In this document: positions 48,359 to 60,500 of the stretch, one piece after another | Layout: each line of letters opens with the position of its first letter | Numbering within the stretch: the first letter of the stretch is position 1 | From: Apostichopus japonicus | Taxonomy: Eukaryota > Echinodermata > Holothuroidea > Aspidochirotida > Stichopodidae | Reading direction: 5' to 3' | NCBI RefSeq assembly: GCF_037975245.1 | Contig: NC_092582.1 | Span: 4,504,001 to 4,568,000 of the forward strand | Length of the DNA: 64,000 bases | Translations under genes and position numbers: made by a program | Notes under the pieces: generated by a model | Told to the model about the DNA's origin: nothing | Database searches by the model: none | What the model saw: only the letters and a program-made list of their open reading frames with translations

Positions 48359-50127
48359 TTAAATACTAACATAAATTTTAAAATATCCATTAATTCAATG
48401 CACAAGACAATATCACTCTTAGAAGTTTCTTGATCCATGTTCTTCAATCTGAGCCACTTAAGTTTGCCTGAATTAACAGTTGAAAACTGAGTTGTTTTTC
48501 ATAGGCCAAGTATAAGAAACAACAAATTATAGGATCATGAAATTAATTAGTGCAGTAGCATTCAACGTACAAAAACAATATTGGTTTCCTTTCCAAGTTT
48601 TGTCAGGTATTTTCCCTAAACATCTAGTTCCAGATATTAGACAAACTTAAACGACTAACAAAACTCAGTCGAGTCGAAAATTCCAGTCATGAGGGTACCA
48701 CCGTGTACAAAACTGATAAGTTTATCAAGAGGTAAATAGATAGTAAGAATAAACTAGTAGAAATAAATATATTTTCTGTTTATTTTATTACCAGAATAAA
48801 AAAGTAAAGAGAGACTAAAATATATGTAAAAACAAACAATATCAATAATATTAATTATAAACAACATTTCAATGAAATGGAATGCTCAAACATTACATTT
48901 TGTGGAATATAAATTGCAAGAGCACCTGATGATATAAATCATTGTATAATAAACTGTAAATAGTGTTAAACAAATTGGAAAAGGGGACCAATTTTGTTTT
49001 AGGGGGAAGAGGGTGGGGGGGAAGGTGAAAACATCACAACAAATAGTACTAAAGGCTGATTATCATAGTAAATTGAGGAGTAAAGTAATGTCAACCATCC
49101 TCTGAAGTCAACACAGTCTCCTAGTTTTGACACCTCCCTCTATCCTCTGCTATCTCAACTTCTTGTCTATGTCTCTTTGTCTTATGTCATTAATGTCTTG
49201 ACAATATATATATATGCTTTCGTGATTCTATTGTGGTTTCCCCGAAACAGAAAACTATGGAGTCACTCTTACCAACCTTGCAAAGTCAGTAATTACTTTT
49301 AAGGTCAGATTCGTCCAACACTGTAACATAGAGAATCGTTGTACTCAAAGCCGAAGAGAATTAATCAGGTCACAAATCCAGGGTTAATGCATGCTAAGTT
49401 CTTCCACACCGCCCTCATTGCCTTTTCTTGAAACATTTCATACTGCAGTTTTGATTCTTTTGCGTGTCATAATTCTTGGTTTTCTCATTCCATTCTTTCC
49501 TCCTTTCTTTAATTCTCTTTTTCTTTTTGCCTTACTGCTTTTTTATTCATTTTCATATTAAAAACTTCTGTACATAGCCTACTCTTCATGGTCACTAGCA
49601 TCGATAGCAAGTTGCCTGCCTGTCTCAAATATGTCCTTAATTCATATCTAAGTTTGTCCACTTGCAGGGGCAGCTCCAGTCTTTTGTTTCTCTTACATGC
49701 CTCTCATGAGTGAGTCACAGTATATCTTAGCAGTATGACAGAGTGGTATTAGATCTTATTGAATAAACACCTTTCAAATTAAACTCTCCATCTCTTTGTC
49801 TTGAGTGATTGAGGAACTGGTAAATATCAGATTGGTGTCAGAACATTACAGTTAGCACTAAATATTAGCTGCAAAATCGATTTTGCTCAAAACGAGGTAC
49901 ATAGTGGAGAAAAGATTAGCAAATACTCTTAAGATGTGGCCATTCCTACATTCTCAAATGATTTTTTAGTAATTTCCAAATATACTGATATTTAACTCCC
50001 CTGGGTCCCCTCTCCCAAGAAATCGTGGACCCAACTTGAAATTGTATCCTTGTTGTCCATATACAAATAAATGAAAATATAAATCTGGACTGAGTTGTAA
50101 AAACTAAAAATAAATGTAGCTGACAGA

Positions 50128-50133
50128 TTTATT
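50128..50133 (-). terminator. Candidate poly(A) signal of the secreted-protein gene
   Basis: The plus-strand tttatt reads AATAAA on the minus strand. It is the first such hexamer downstream of the stop codon at 50755-50757, about 620 bases away. Confidence 0.4.
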
Positions 50134-50754
50134 TCTATAGCTGTTTTGAACATTTTGAGAGTCTCAAAAATGTTTTGGTGAATACAGCCTTGAGTAAGAG
50201 TATATACAACGACAACGAACATCTAGAAAGTTCTGAGAAAAATAATATTCAGAATTACATCTTATCTATCTCTTCTGCTAGATTTCCATATCATTTACCA
50301 ATATTTTGTTCATGACTTAAATTTGGCAGTAAAATTCACACTCTGTATAGTTCACGTTTGTACTTTCAACAACAGAAAAACCTGAAACTATAGTTACACC
50401 TTCTAACACACTAACTGCATTCAACAATTATTGGCCCGTTTGTGACCGGAACAATCCATTTCAGCAGCGACAAAATTTACAAGGATTTTATAAATTTGAA
50501 CAAGCTCTGTGCAATATTTGACAAATAGGTACAACTCTTTTCAATGTGTACCTATGGTATTAATGTGATGCATTGCATTAGCCATCCCTCAGGATATCTA
50601 ATAACCAAAGGAATTAGTTTGCAAGAAGCACAGACAAATGTGCTTTACCGGAACGGATCTTTAGCGTGGCAGACGTAAGTGGTTTCTGCCCATTACACAT
50701 TACACTAAAACAATGTCTTCCTATCTGGAGCCAGAGTCATCTTTAGTGTTCCAA

Positions 50755-53700
50755 TCAGTCATGCTAAAGGGAAAAGAGAAAAATAAGTATAGTCTTTATT
50801 TTTTCAACTGAATATAAAAGGGTGATGAAACGAGCTTAGCATTGGGGGAGGGGTAGGGTTTGGGAAAGAAGATTACCAATGGCAAAAGACAACATTTAAC
50901 ATACCAAAAACTCAACTGGTGGAAGTGAAAATGTTGGAAACGCTGAAAGCTTAAACATTTGTTGACTTACTCAGTTACAGTGAGATTTTTAACAAAGTAC
51001 TGACACTCACTTCCATAGAACATAGTATTTGTAATATAAGCTTAACAGGCACACGACCAGGAACTTCTCAGTTGGCAAGAACAATATAAGGAGGGGCACA
51101 CTGTTCATGTCCTGTACACAGCATTTTGGGGGCACATATTGGGCAGAGGGCGGGAGGGGGATACATTAGTTCCTTGCTTCCCCATGCCCCAGCCTGGTGA
51201 TACAAAACCTTACTATTGAAAGATGGCTGGTGCAAATCAATGTACTGTAGTAATAAGCCTGGGATAGCATAAAATACTGAGCTATATTCAATTGTTCTGT
51301 AATCTTTCTCTTATAGAAAGAATATGTAAAGCTATGACACAGTTGGTGGAAGCAGTTATAGAAAGACTGGCATTTCTGTATATTCTATTGTGTTACCATA
51401 GTAACATTCACCTTATACCTTTTTGTTAGAGGTGAGACATTTCGTTTCTGTGGTTAGACATCTCTATTTGTCGCCTTGCCTCTTCCCATTCCAGCAATTT
51501 TCATGAGGAATCCATACCTTGTCCATCGTAGGATAAGAAGCTAGGCTTCCTGTTCACAGAAAGAAACGTGAATCAAAGAAATTAGATGATGAAGGACTTT
51601 GATTGCAATATGGCATGTTTAAGTGAGTTTTAAGTACGGAAAAAGCACTGAAATTTCCACCATATCTTTGTACTATATTGAAACACTCCTTCATCAAAGC
51701 TTGATTAGCTTATTGTGGTCTGCATTAAGTAATTTGCAAAAGACCATTGAATCTTTTCATAATAGGAGATATAATTAATATCCAAGCTTTCATTGGGATC
51801 AACATCTTTAGTTTACATGAAAACCCTTTTGTGACAATGAAAACAGAGTGATATTGACAGGTAAATGGGTTAACAATACACTGGGCATTACTATAAGGTC
51901 ATTTGGGTTCTAACCTTTCAGAGAAATCTTTAGTCCGACAGTTCAAGGAGTACAAATTGTCATACTGTTAGAACCTTTGCCTATATTTCATTCTACCAAA
52001 CATCCTAAAGACATCCACTTCAGGAAACTAAACTTCTCTTCTTGGAGATTCCTCAGGAAACTCACAAATTATCAGATTGCATCAAATATGAACACCTATT
52101 CGACTATTGGACCATGGATCACTGGACGTGTGAGGTTACTTGCCACACAGAAACCAGAGATTATATTAAAGAATTATGTACCAGCAATGGCATGATGTGT
52201 ACTTTTAAGATGCCTGATACCATAGGAACTATAGGAATTTGACAGAATTATCAAAGTAACCCAATTACCTATGTGCAACCTTGTACTGAAATGATGAGAA
52301 AATGCCAGGATTTAATTAGGAAGGAATTCAATATTATTCTCCTTCATCCAGGAAACTTATAAACATTCTATTTGAGGAAGTAGTTAGATAAATGGTTGGG
52401 CAGGGGTGTGTGGTAATGGGGTAGAGGGAGAGGTGTGGGGTATATGTGTGGTGGATGCAGGGTGGAGAGCAAGCTAGGTTGGACTGGGTCAGTTCTGATC
52501 TCTTAACCTTTCGTTTGAAATGGTGGTTTGGTTTCTGAAAGAATCTGTCTCCCCTGAATTCATGTGCCCCCCCCCCCCAACCCCTGAAAGAAGAAAAGAA
52601 ACTTTACAGGTTTTAATTCTGTATCTTCTCACCATAAATATATAGTTCTTGGTCTGCCAAACATAGTGAGTCTGTAACAAGCCTCTCTAGCAGGTTAACG
52701 TACACTGGGATTGACGTCTCCAATAACGACCGCAGACTACCTCCTTCGTCAGGAATATTTGTCGCATAAACCACCATGGATGGAGCAAGGTAAAATGAAA
52801 TACCCTCAGTCTGTGATCAAGAAATATTGAAAAGTTGAATTCCTGATTCACAAACATATTTGAAAGAAAAATGTTCTCATGCGTCAATAGGGGTGACAAA
52901 TGCCCTTCATGAAATGTCTTACTCCTGTTAAGGGGAGGGAGTGGGGGTGGGGGGGCGGGTTGGATTCCTCAACTTACCCTTAGCATATTATGAAAATGAG
53001 AATACAGTCTGTATTGCATATTTCTCAGGGCCCATCTCTTGACCCAGGGCCCTAAGGCTATGGCCCGGCCCTCCCCCTTTTGATACCCCTCATATAAAGC
53101 TAGGCCTTTGAACAGATTTAGATGGTTTCGGTTGATGTGTTAAATATTCTCAGTCCTCAGATTATATTGAAGACTTTCAATCAATGTTTTTGGTGACATA
53201 TTAGTAAATTTTTTTTGATTCAAACAATTTCGGTTCACCCAGATTTGTGCATGTCGATCAGGTATCAGGGCAAATTTCATTCATAAATGTCTGGTCGTCC
53301 GCGATGACCAAATTTCTGTTCCGACAACCATGCACAATCAGCTTCTGAGATTTTCCAGCAAATGACTAGTTATTTACATCAAATTCAGATGGCATTGTAA
53401 ATATGAATACCTATGAATATATAACATGATAAATAGTTATCACTGAAATAAAGGAATAATAATGATATTGTAGGCTTATGATCCGCCCGGAAGTGGAATT
53501 TTACTGGCCCAAAGTTGGTGATCTATTCACCAAACCTTGTGACATATCTCTCCTACAGTTTCTCTATATCGGTGATTCTATGTTATATTGCTTCATTCCA
53601 CAAAGTAAGAATTCTGGTTTTCCAAGGGCCAAACCAGAAACAAAAAATCCTTACAAGTATGCCCTGTACATACTCAGCACAATCAGAATAAATTCTAACG

Positions 53701-54541
53701 AACTCTGTTGTCATGTGATTTTATTTTATTATATGGTATCATAAAGTTATTGCGCATTGATCCAAAGAGGTATACCTTACAGTCTTATGATCTGAAGCAT
53801 GACCTAATTTCTATTCAATTTTCCAAAAAATTCAATCGATAATTCGTTAACCTTTTGATATTCATATCTTGCAGCCAATTAATATGCTTCAGTTGCCCCG
53901 AGAGCACCTTAATTTGTAAACAATAGCAATCTCCATAGAAACTAGTGACCCAATTTCTGCAAGATTTCATAACAACACACTGTATTAAGTGATTCGTGAT
54001 TTAAAACCTCCAGACATTGTCTCACAGAAAACAGCTATTATTAATACCATATTTTCTTGGAGTGATTCCATGTCACTCGAATCTGGAACTCTAAGCAAGA
54101 ATTCAATCCGCATATCACCGCAGCCGTGATCTTCCTCCAAGATGGTTGTTGGCCTTTCTACTCTTAGAAGTATGTCTCCGGGCTGATCCGCAACGACTTC
54201 CCCTCCAGTAGTAGGTTCACCTTTGAAAGTAAAGGGAAACATAAGAGTCGCAGCGGTTGAAGAAAGGAAACATACAGCGATATCTGACGATATCTCTACA
54301 TCCTGTTCCACTATGGTTAAACATGATTAGGAAACATTGATGACAATTCCACATTAACAGTTAATTTACTCCATGATAATTGAAACATCTGGATCAATAA
54401 TGATATAAACTAACAGTTGTGTATTATATATGTGACATCTGCTACTTTTAATATAATCACTTCTGACTACTTAATTGCTACTTAATCTACATTATTTAAT
54501 CATCTTCAGACATTTCAGCTATTACCATTGCACACACATTG

Positions 54542-54591
<50 letters not shown>

Positions 54592-57500
54592 CCTATATCA
54601 AAGTAGAGTAAAACTGCCCACTTGTAAGTAACTTGTTCAATAATTAGAATAACAACTTGGAAGTCCTTCAATGCCACCAGAAGTTATCAAAACATTTAGG
54701 TCCATACACAGGCTATAGTAGTATTGCTTGTTGATGCATCAAGCTAGCTGTAAAGCCTTTAATATCACTTAATCACACCAACAAGTAGCCTAACTCTGTC
54801 TCTGCAATTCCTATATACAATGAGGTCAGACATAGGAACCTCTACTATAGACTGTGGTTTGGCACACTGCCCTTAAATGTCATGCATGCTTATTTTGAAA
54901 AGCAACGTATACAATTTTAAGTTGTCTAACCCTGATGTAACTTGAAAGGTGAATATTTACTGTGTAAACTTGTATATGAATATGCATGTTGTGAAAACAT
55001 GACATTATACACATGACCATATGCCTGCAACTACATACATTTTATCTTGTTTCTTTCTTTACAGATCACTTTACTACATTGTCTTCCAGTGATTTTTGCA
55101 CATATTGAATTTCCTAGCTATGATAAAATCAGGGAAATCCAGTATAGGGATATGTGGGAGGGGGGGGGGGTGGATGGAGTTGAGTGGTGTAGACTGAGGG
55201 GAATAGCAAGTAAAGTTTTAAATTACCAATCAAATTAAAAAAAAACATATATTTTTAATTTGCAGTTATATTTAAGGGAGGGGGTTTGGATCGCCAATTG
55301 ACTGCCTGTGGAAGTGTCATTTGCTTACAAATGTTTGTATCCTGTCAAATTGCTCAGACCGGTTATTATAAACAAATGTTTACATTATTTTATAGACAAG
55401 TATGTATATATGTGTGCATATTATTTATACAATTGACCAGAAACAGCCAGCCAGACAGCAAAGAGAATAAAACTGAATTAGCCCCACCATCCCCTGTCCT
55501 CCTCCGCCCCCCCCCATCGGCTATGCAAGTTTTCTTTGCTTTTACTTACGACAGGAGAACAATTCCGTCAGGGTTTCGTCTATGGATTGTTGAGAACAGC
55601 CATTTACAACTTTCCTGAGGTAATGTTGACTTCTCAGTACCTCAATGTAAGGATCAATGCTTGGCTCCTTGAGGACTGCTGGAGTTACCTCTTGTACTAC
55701 ATGATAAGTAGCTCTGTAATCTACAGGAAATACAAATAAAACAGAAAAAAAAAAACTTCTCTGAAATTGAGGCTAGAGAAATTATATCCTAAGTTTGATA
55801 TCTTTTGGTATTCCATTTTTCCATGAATAATAGAGATTATTAGTTGTAAGAATATTCAAAATGCAGGCCAACAACAGGCCCTTCGTATTAATACAGAAGC
55901 ATAACTTGTTTATCTTATGTACGAGGAAACCCAGCCAACACAGGTTTGACTGGAAGGAGAATGGGGTGGGGGGGGGCAGTTGGGTAGGATTCAGAACAAT
56001 GCTTAGTGGTGATAAAATTACCATCAGGTGGCAACACCACCCCCTTGTGAAAGTTATGGGGGCCATACCAGCCCCCCCCCCAAACAGTAGTTAATAAATC
56101 AATTTCATTCCAAATTTTGCTATGCAAATTATAAATATAGAATGTTTGTGACTCTGTTTTCCTCTGATATATGACAACCTGTGTATTTCACTCTCTTTGT
56201 ATCTGGATGGTGTCAGATATTAGGTACTATGTCAAAAGTAGGACTCTGATAGGGGATGCAGCATCCAGCAACCAGGCTACATAGCAAGCTAGGACATGAT
56301 CCTTCGTGCTGTGAAGTGTTTCACACAATATAGGCTCTGTCAGTGGCAGAGCTAGGGGTATTGGTCAGGGGGGCGAGAATGGTCTGTAGGGGCGCTTTCG
56401 ACACTATCTAAGCGGAGCGCCACCACAGGTTGGCGCGGAGCGTACAGAATTTTTTTGAGAAAAAATACTCCCTAGATCGCCGGAAATGACCCTTTCCGGG
56501 CCTTGCTAATTTGCAGATAAACGAAGAATAAATAGGTGTCATCGCCATTTTGTCAGAAAATTACACCAACAAAATGTGACAAATGTCAATGGGTATTTGA
56601 GAGCACAATAAAAAAGTCAATAATCACGAATAAGTAAAAAGTGGTAAAGAGCTGAAAAGGGCACCAGCAGTCCATTTGAGTCCGTCAGGGGGGCATCCGC
56701 CCCCTCTGACTGTATGGACGCTCCGCCACTAGGCTCTTTGGAGATAATCCCTATTGTTTGTCATTGATTCATCCTAGCTGAGCAGGATTTGGCAGCTGCT
56801 ACAGCTTATCATTTTAACACAGTGCCTTGATGTGAAAATGTAGTCGCTTGCTTACATACGGACAATTCTATCATGAAAACAACTTTTTTTTTCGGCATTA
56901 CATAAAAATACAGAGTAACGTTCAATTATTCACCTGCTTCATACGAAAACATATCTGCCGAGATCAGAGCAGAGTCTCCGCTACTTCCTTCGCTTTGCAA
57001 AATGTCTGGATAAGAAACAGCAGCAGGACTCACGGCTTGTACTTCACCGTCACAGATTGGAAGGTTAGCGTCCTCCATCAGTATTAAAATCTCACTGTTT
57101 TGACTGTACTTTGAAAAAGGACTGTAACAATAACAAAACAACAACAAAGAAACAAACATATTAAAGACATGAAATACAGCTAGATCAACTGTACAAAAAC
57201 AATCAGTAATATATTCTTGTCGGCAGAGTTTTAGCCAAAATTTAGGCGTGAGTGAGTTCAACTTTCACACTGACCCTAGACATAAAATTCTCAGCCTGAG
57301 GAGGGAGGGGGGTGGGGGGACGGGTGTCTATAGAGGAGAGAGAGGAACTTATGGGCACAATTTTCTTTGATTGAAATTTGCATACGGCAAAAAATGGTGA
57401 CATTTCTTTATCTTCAAGCTTACAATCAACCTATATTATTCCCATCAGAATGTTATTTTGATTTTAATCAGATCTTTGTCATTTTTTATCAAAACACATC

Positions 57501-60500
57501 AACTAGTTTGACTGTAATCATTTGGAAAAGTTGTGTCACTTGTTGCATGGTTAAAAGAAAATGCATGATTCTTGCACTTTATGTTTTTATTCTTCTTTTT
57601 GTTACTTGAAGAGAGCGTCATTATATGGACAGGATACAATGCAGACATTAAGGTGTCGTCAAAATGTAACGATCTTATCATTCTGTCCTGGACACATTTA
57701 ACTGATCAGTGTCGTCTATAGTTTACATGTATTCCTGACATCTTTAAACTTCAGATATCGAAAGTAGGAAAGATTCAATTTTCAGGAAATATCCAAAAGT
57801 ACTTTGTCCTTGATTGATAAGATCTTTTTAGACAGCAAACAATAAAAATATGTATAAAAAAAACCAATCACAATGGTATTCACATGAGACCAATCATATA
57901 TGCAGAAGATATATGGCTCGACATTTGGCCGACACTTAAGCTTCAATATTCAATATCAAACACAATAAATTGGAATATTTAGTTGTGTATTAAATCCACT
58001 GAATTATCAAACATATCAGATTTATAAACCCCGGCATCATTTCCTGTGTTTGGTTTCTATCTGTTAAGTGTCATATAATTGCAGCGATAAAAAATCTTTA
58101 AATTTTACCTTGAAATCATGACAAAAAAAATTCACTTATAGGTTTCTTTAGAATTGAAAGGTGCTTGACGTTGCAGCGCTGAGGCGAAACTTAGGAATCG
58201 GTTGTATCTGGTTTGTTCTGAATACTTTCAGAGATTAGTTTGACTAAAATACTGACAGAAGTTATGACTTTGTGGTGCATTCTAAAAGGTAAAGACAAAG
58301 GGAAGGAAAGGGAACGTTGGACTGTTGGAAAGGGGGGGGTAGGGAGGGTGCGAGTTGTGGGTAAATTGTCAAGTCTAAAGTTACTTCATTCAGATTTAAA
58401 CAAGTTTGATTAGGGAATGATAGCTGACATAGGGTGGCCTACATGGAGTTCAAGGACAGGCGAGGAGCCATCTTTATAGCTATTTGCAATTTTCATAACC
58501 AGGAAGTATCTTCACGCTGCCTTTATGAAAATATGTTTTTCATATTGTTATTAGAGTCTTGATTTCTTTGCTTTTATACTAAATGACAGATTTAAATTGA
58601 TTTGATATTGAATATCTCAACTGCTTTCAATTCCCATGACGATTTAAGTTTGAATTTCCTGTTTCCCAATGGTCGTTAATCCATATGTTTTTATTCCCAC
58701 TTCTACTGTGGGAAGATAATTTGGGAAACAAGAGCTATTGAATTGAATGTGTAATGATTCAGAATGAATTGATGATTAAGTAAAATAAAGTGAAACAGAT
58801 TTGCAGACAGATGGAGTGAAAGAGAATGGAATAAAATCAAACTAAAATTGACACCTGTCAATGTTCCTGTATGGTTTTGATCTAAAGATGGAGAAATCAG
58901 TTACCTAGCAACAAGATTGGACGGAGAAAGAAATTAAAAACGTACGCTTCGTAGTCTGCCAGAAAGTACTGGTCAGTAAGGAACAGTTCTTGATTCTGAT
59001 TTAGAAATGTGATTGCACTCTTCTGAAGTGACCAACCGGCATCCTGTCCAATAACGTAGCTATTACTGAATGCATAAACTTTGGGGCTGATAGCATTAAA
59101 GAAAATCTGATAGGAAAAGAGAAAAAATCAAAAGATTTATTTATGTGAAAGTAAGTTAGCCTGACGTTTCAATCCTAGCAGGATCTTCTCCAAAGGCTAC
59201 ATGACAAGCAACAGTAACAGAAGGGACAAAAACACACACAGAATACAGACAGGTAAAGATTTATTTATAAGTTATTGAAAACTGGTACAGATACAGTATA
59301 CCAGCTTCTGGATATATCGCAAGCTAATATTAAGTCTTACCCTGGAATCCTGAAAATTTCAATTCTACCCATTACCCCCCCCCCCCCCCAAAGAAACTAC
59401 CCCACCAATAAAAGAAGTGAGCTATGATTTTTAGGTAAGAATTAGCTAATTATCAAATGTGCAACTGTATTAAATGCCACAAACTGTGGTGCTAAGAGTA
59501 GCAACGGTTAATATAGCAAACCTTTATAATCAACATTCTCTGATGCTTCACAAGTTATACTGTTGTTGAGGTCTTATTTATTTGATCATTTTAAGAGATA
59601 ATTTGGAAAGAAGAAATAAGATACAGCAATGTTGAAGATATCAAAACTGAACTTAAAAAATTAGTTGAAGATATCAATAAAATATATCAAAAAAGATATT
59701 AAAAAATTAGATGAAGATATCAAACCTGAACTTAAAAAATTATTTTGACAAATCAAGCTTGTGTTATAAAAACAGTTTTATTCTTAAGGGGGGGGGGGGG
59801 GGTGGGATGCCATTTTGTGAAATGTGATATCATAGTGGCACAAGTAGGAGACACCACTGACTTCCCTTGTATTGATCTTTTTACATTTCGATGTGACTGT
59901 GTAAATTATGAACACCACTGACACTGAGACCACTGTCATGAGCAACAGATTTGAAGAACTATTTTAAATTATTCTGCATATCTGTAAACATTGTAATAAA
60001 TAAAGACACCATGAAAAGCTCAAACGTATGTGGCTTGATGTCATACTTAGACTTGTTTAAGTCTTCATCCTTGAATTTGTGTGAATGTAGATTAAAACAT
60101 CTCCCAAAATGTAATATGTGATTCTTTTAAGCTATTTTAAAAAGTTGCTTTTGTAAGTATCTCAATCAAAGATGATAATGGTTGCATTTAATTCTCAAAA
60201 GTTCGGAATAAAGGGGACAACTTAAAGATGACAGTTAGGGTCCTTGCTGATGCTCAGGCCCGCCAAGGTGAAAGGTCAAATGTGTACTTTACCGATGGAA
60301 CATGAAAACCTGGAAAATCAGTATTTTCACTATTCCTTCCTCCTTAATCCACCCGCACAACCACACCCACCCCACCCTCAGTCACTGCACCCATTTGTTT
60401 ACCAGTGTGAAGTAAACAAAGATGGAGAATACGGTTTGTAAGATTAAAAATTGCTTACCATGGGATCTAGAGGAGTTGGAGGGTCATCTTGGAAGGCAGA

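Larger units (their letters stand above)
41908..50754. other. Intergenic, transposon-rich region between HEBP2 and the secreted-protein gene
   Basis: The flanking genes are tail-to-tail. No protein-coding exon was supported. From left to right it holds the HEBP2 3'UTR, a two-copy 'taggcctcac' duplication (42573-42701), a short retroelement (42924-43219), a possible eroded hAT MITE near 43570-43785, the nested transposon pair (43925-47259), a tRNA-like sequence (47866-47940), a 356-bp MITE (48003-48358) and an AT-rich tract without recognisable structure to 50,754, which should include the 3'UTR of the minus-strand gene. Confidence 0.55.
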
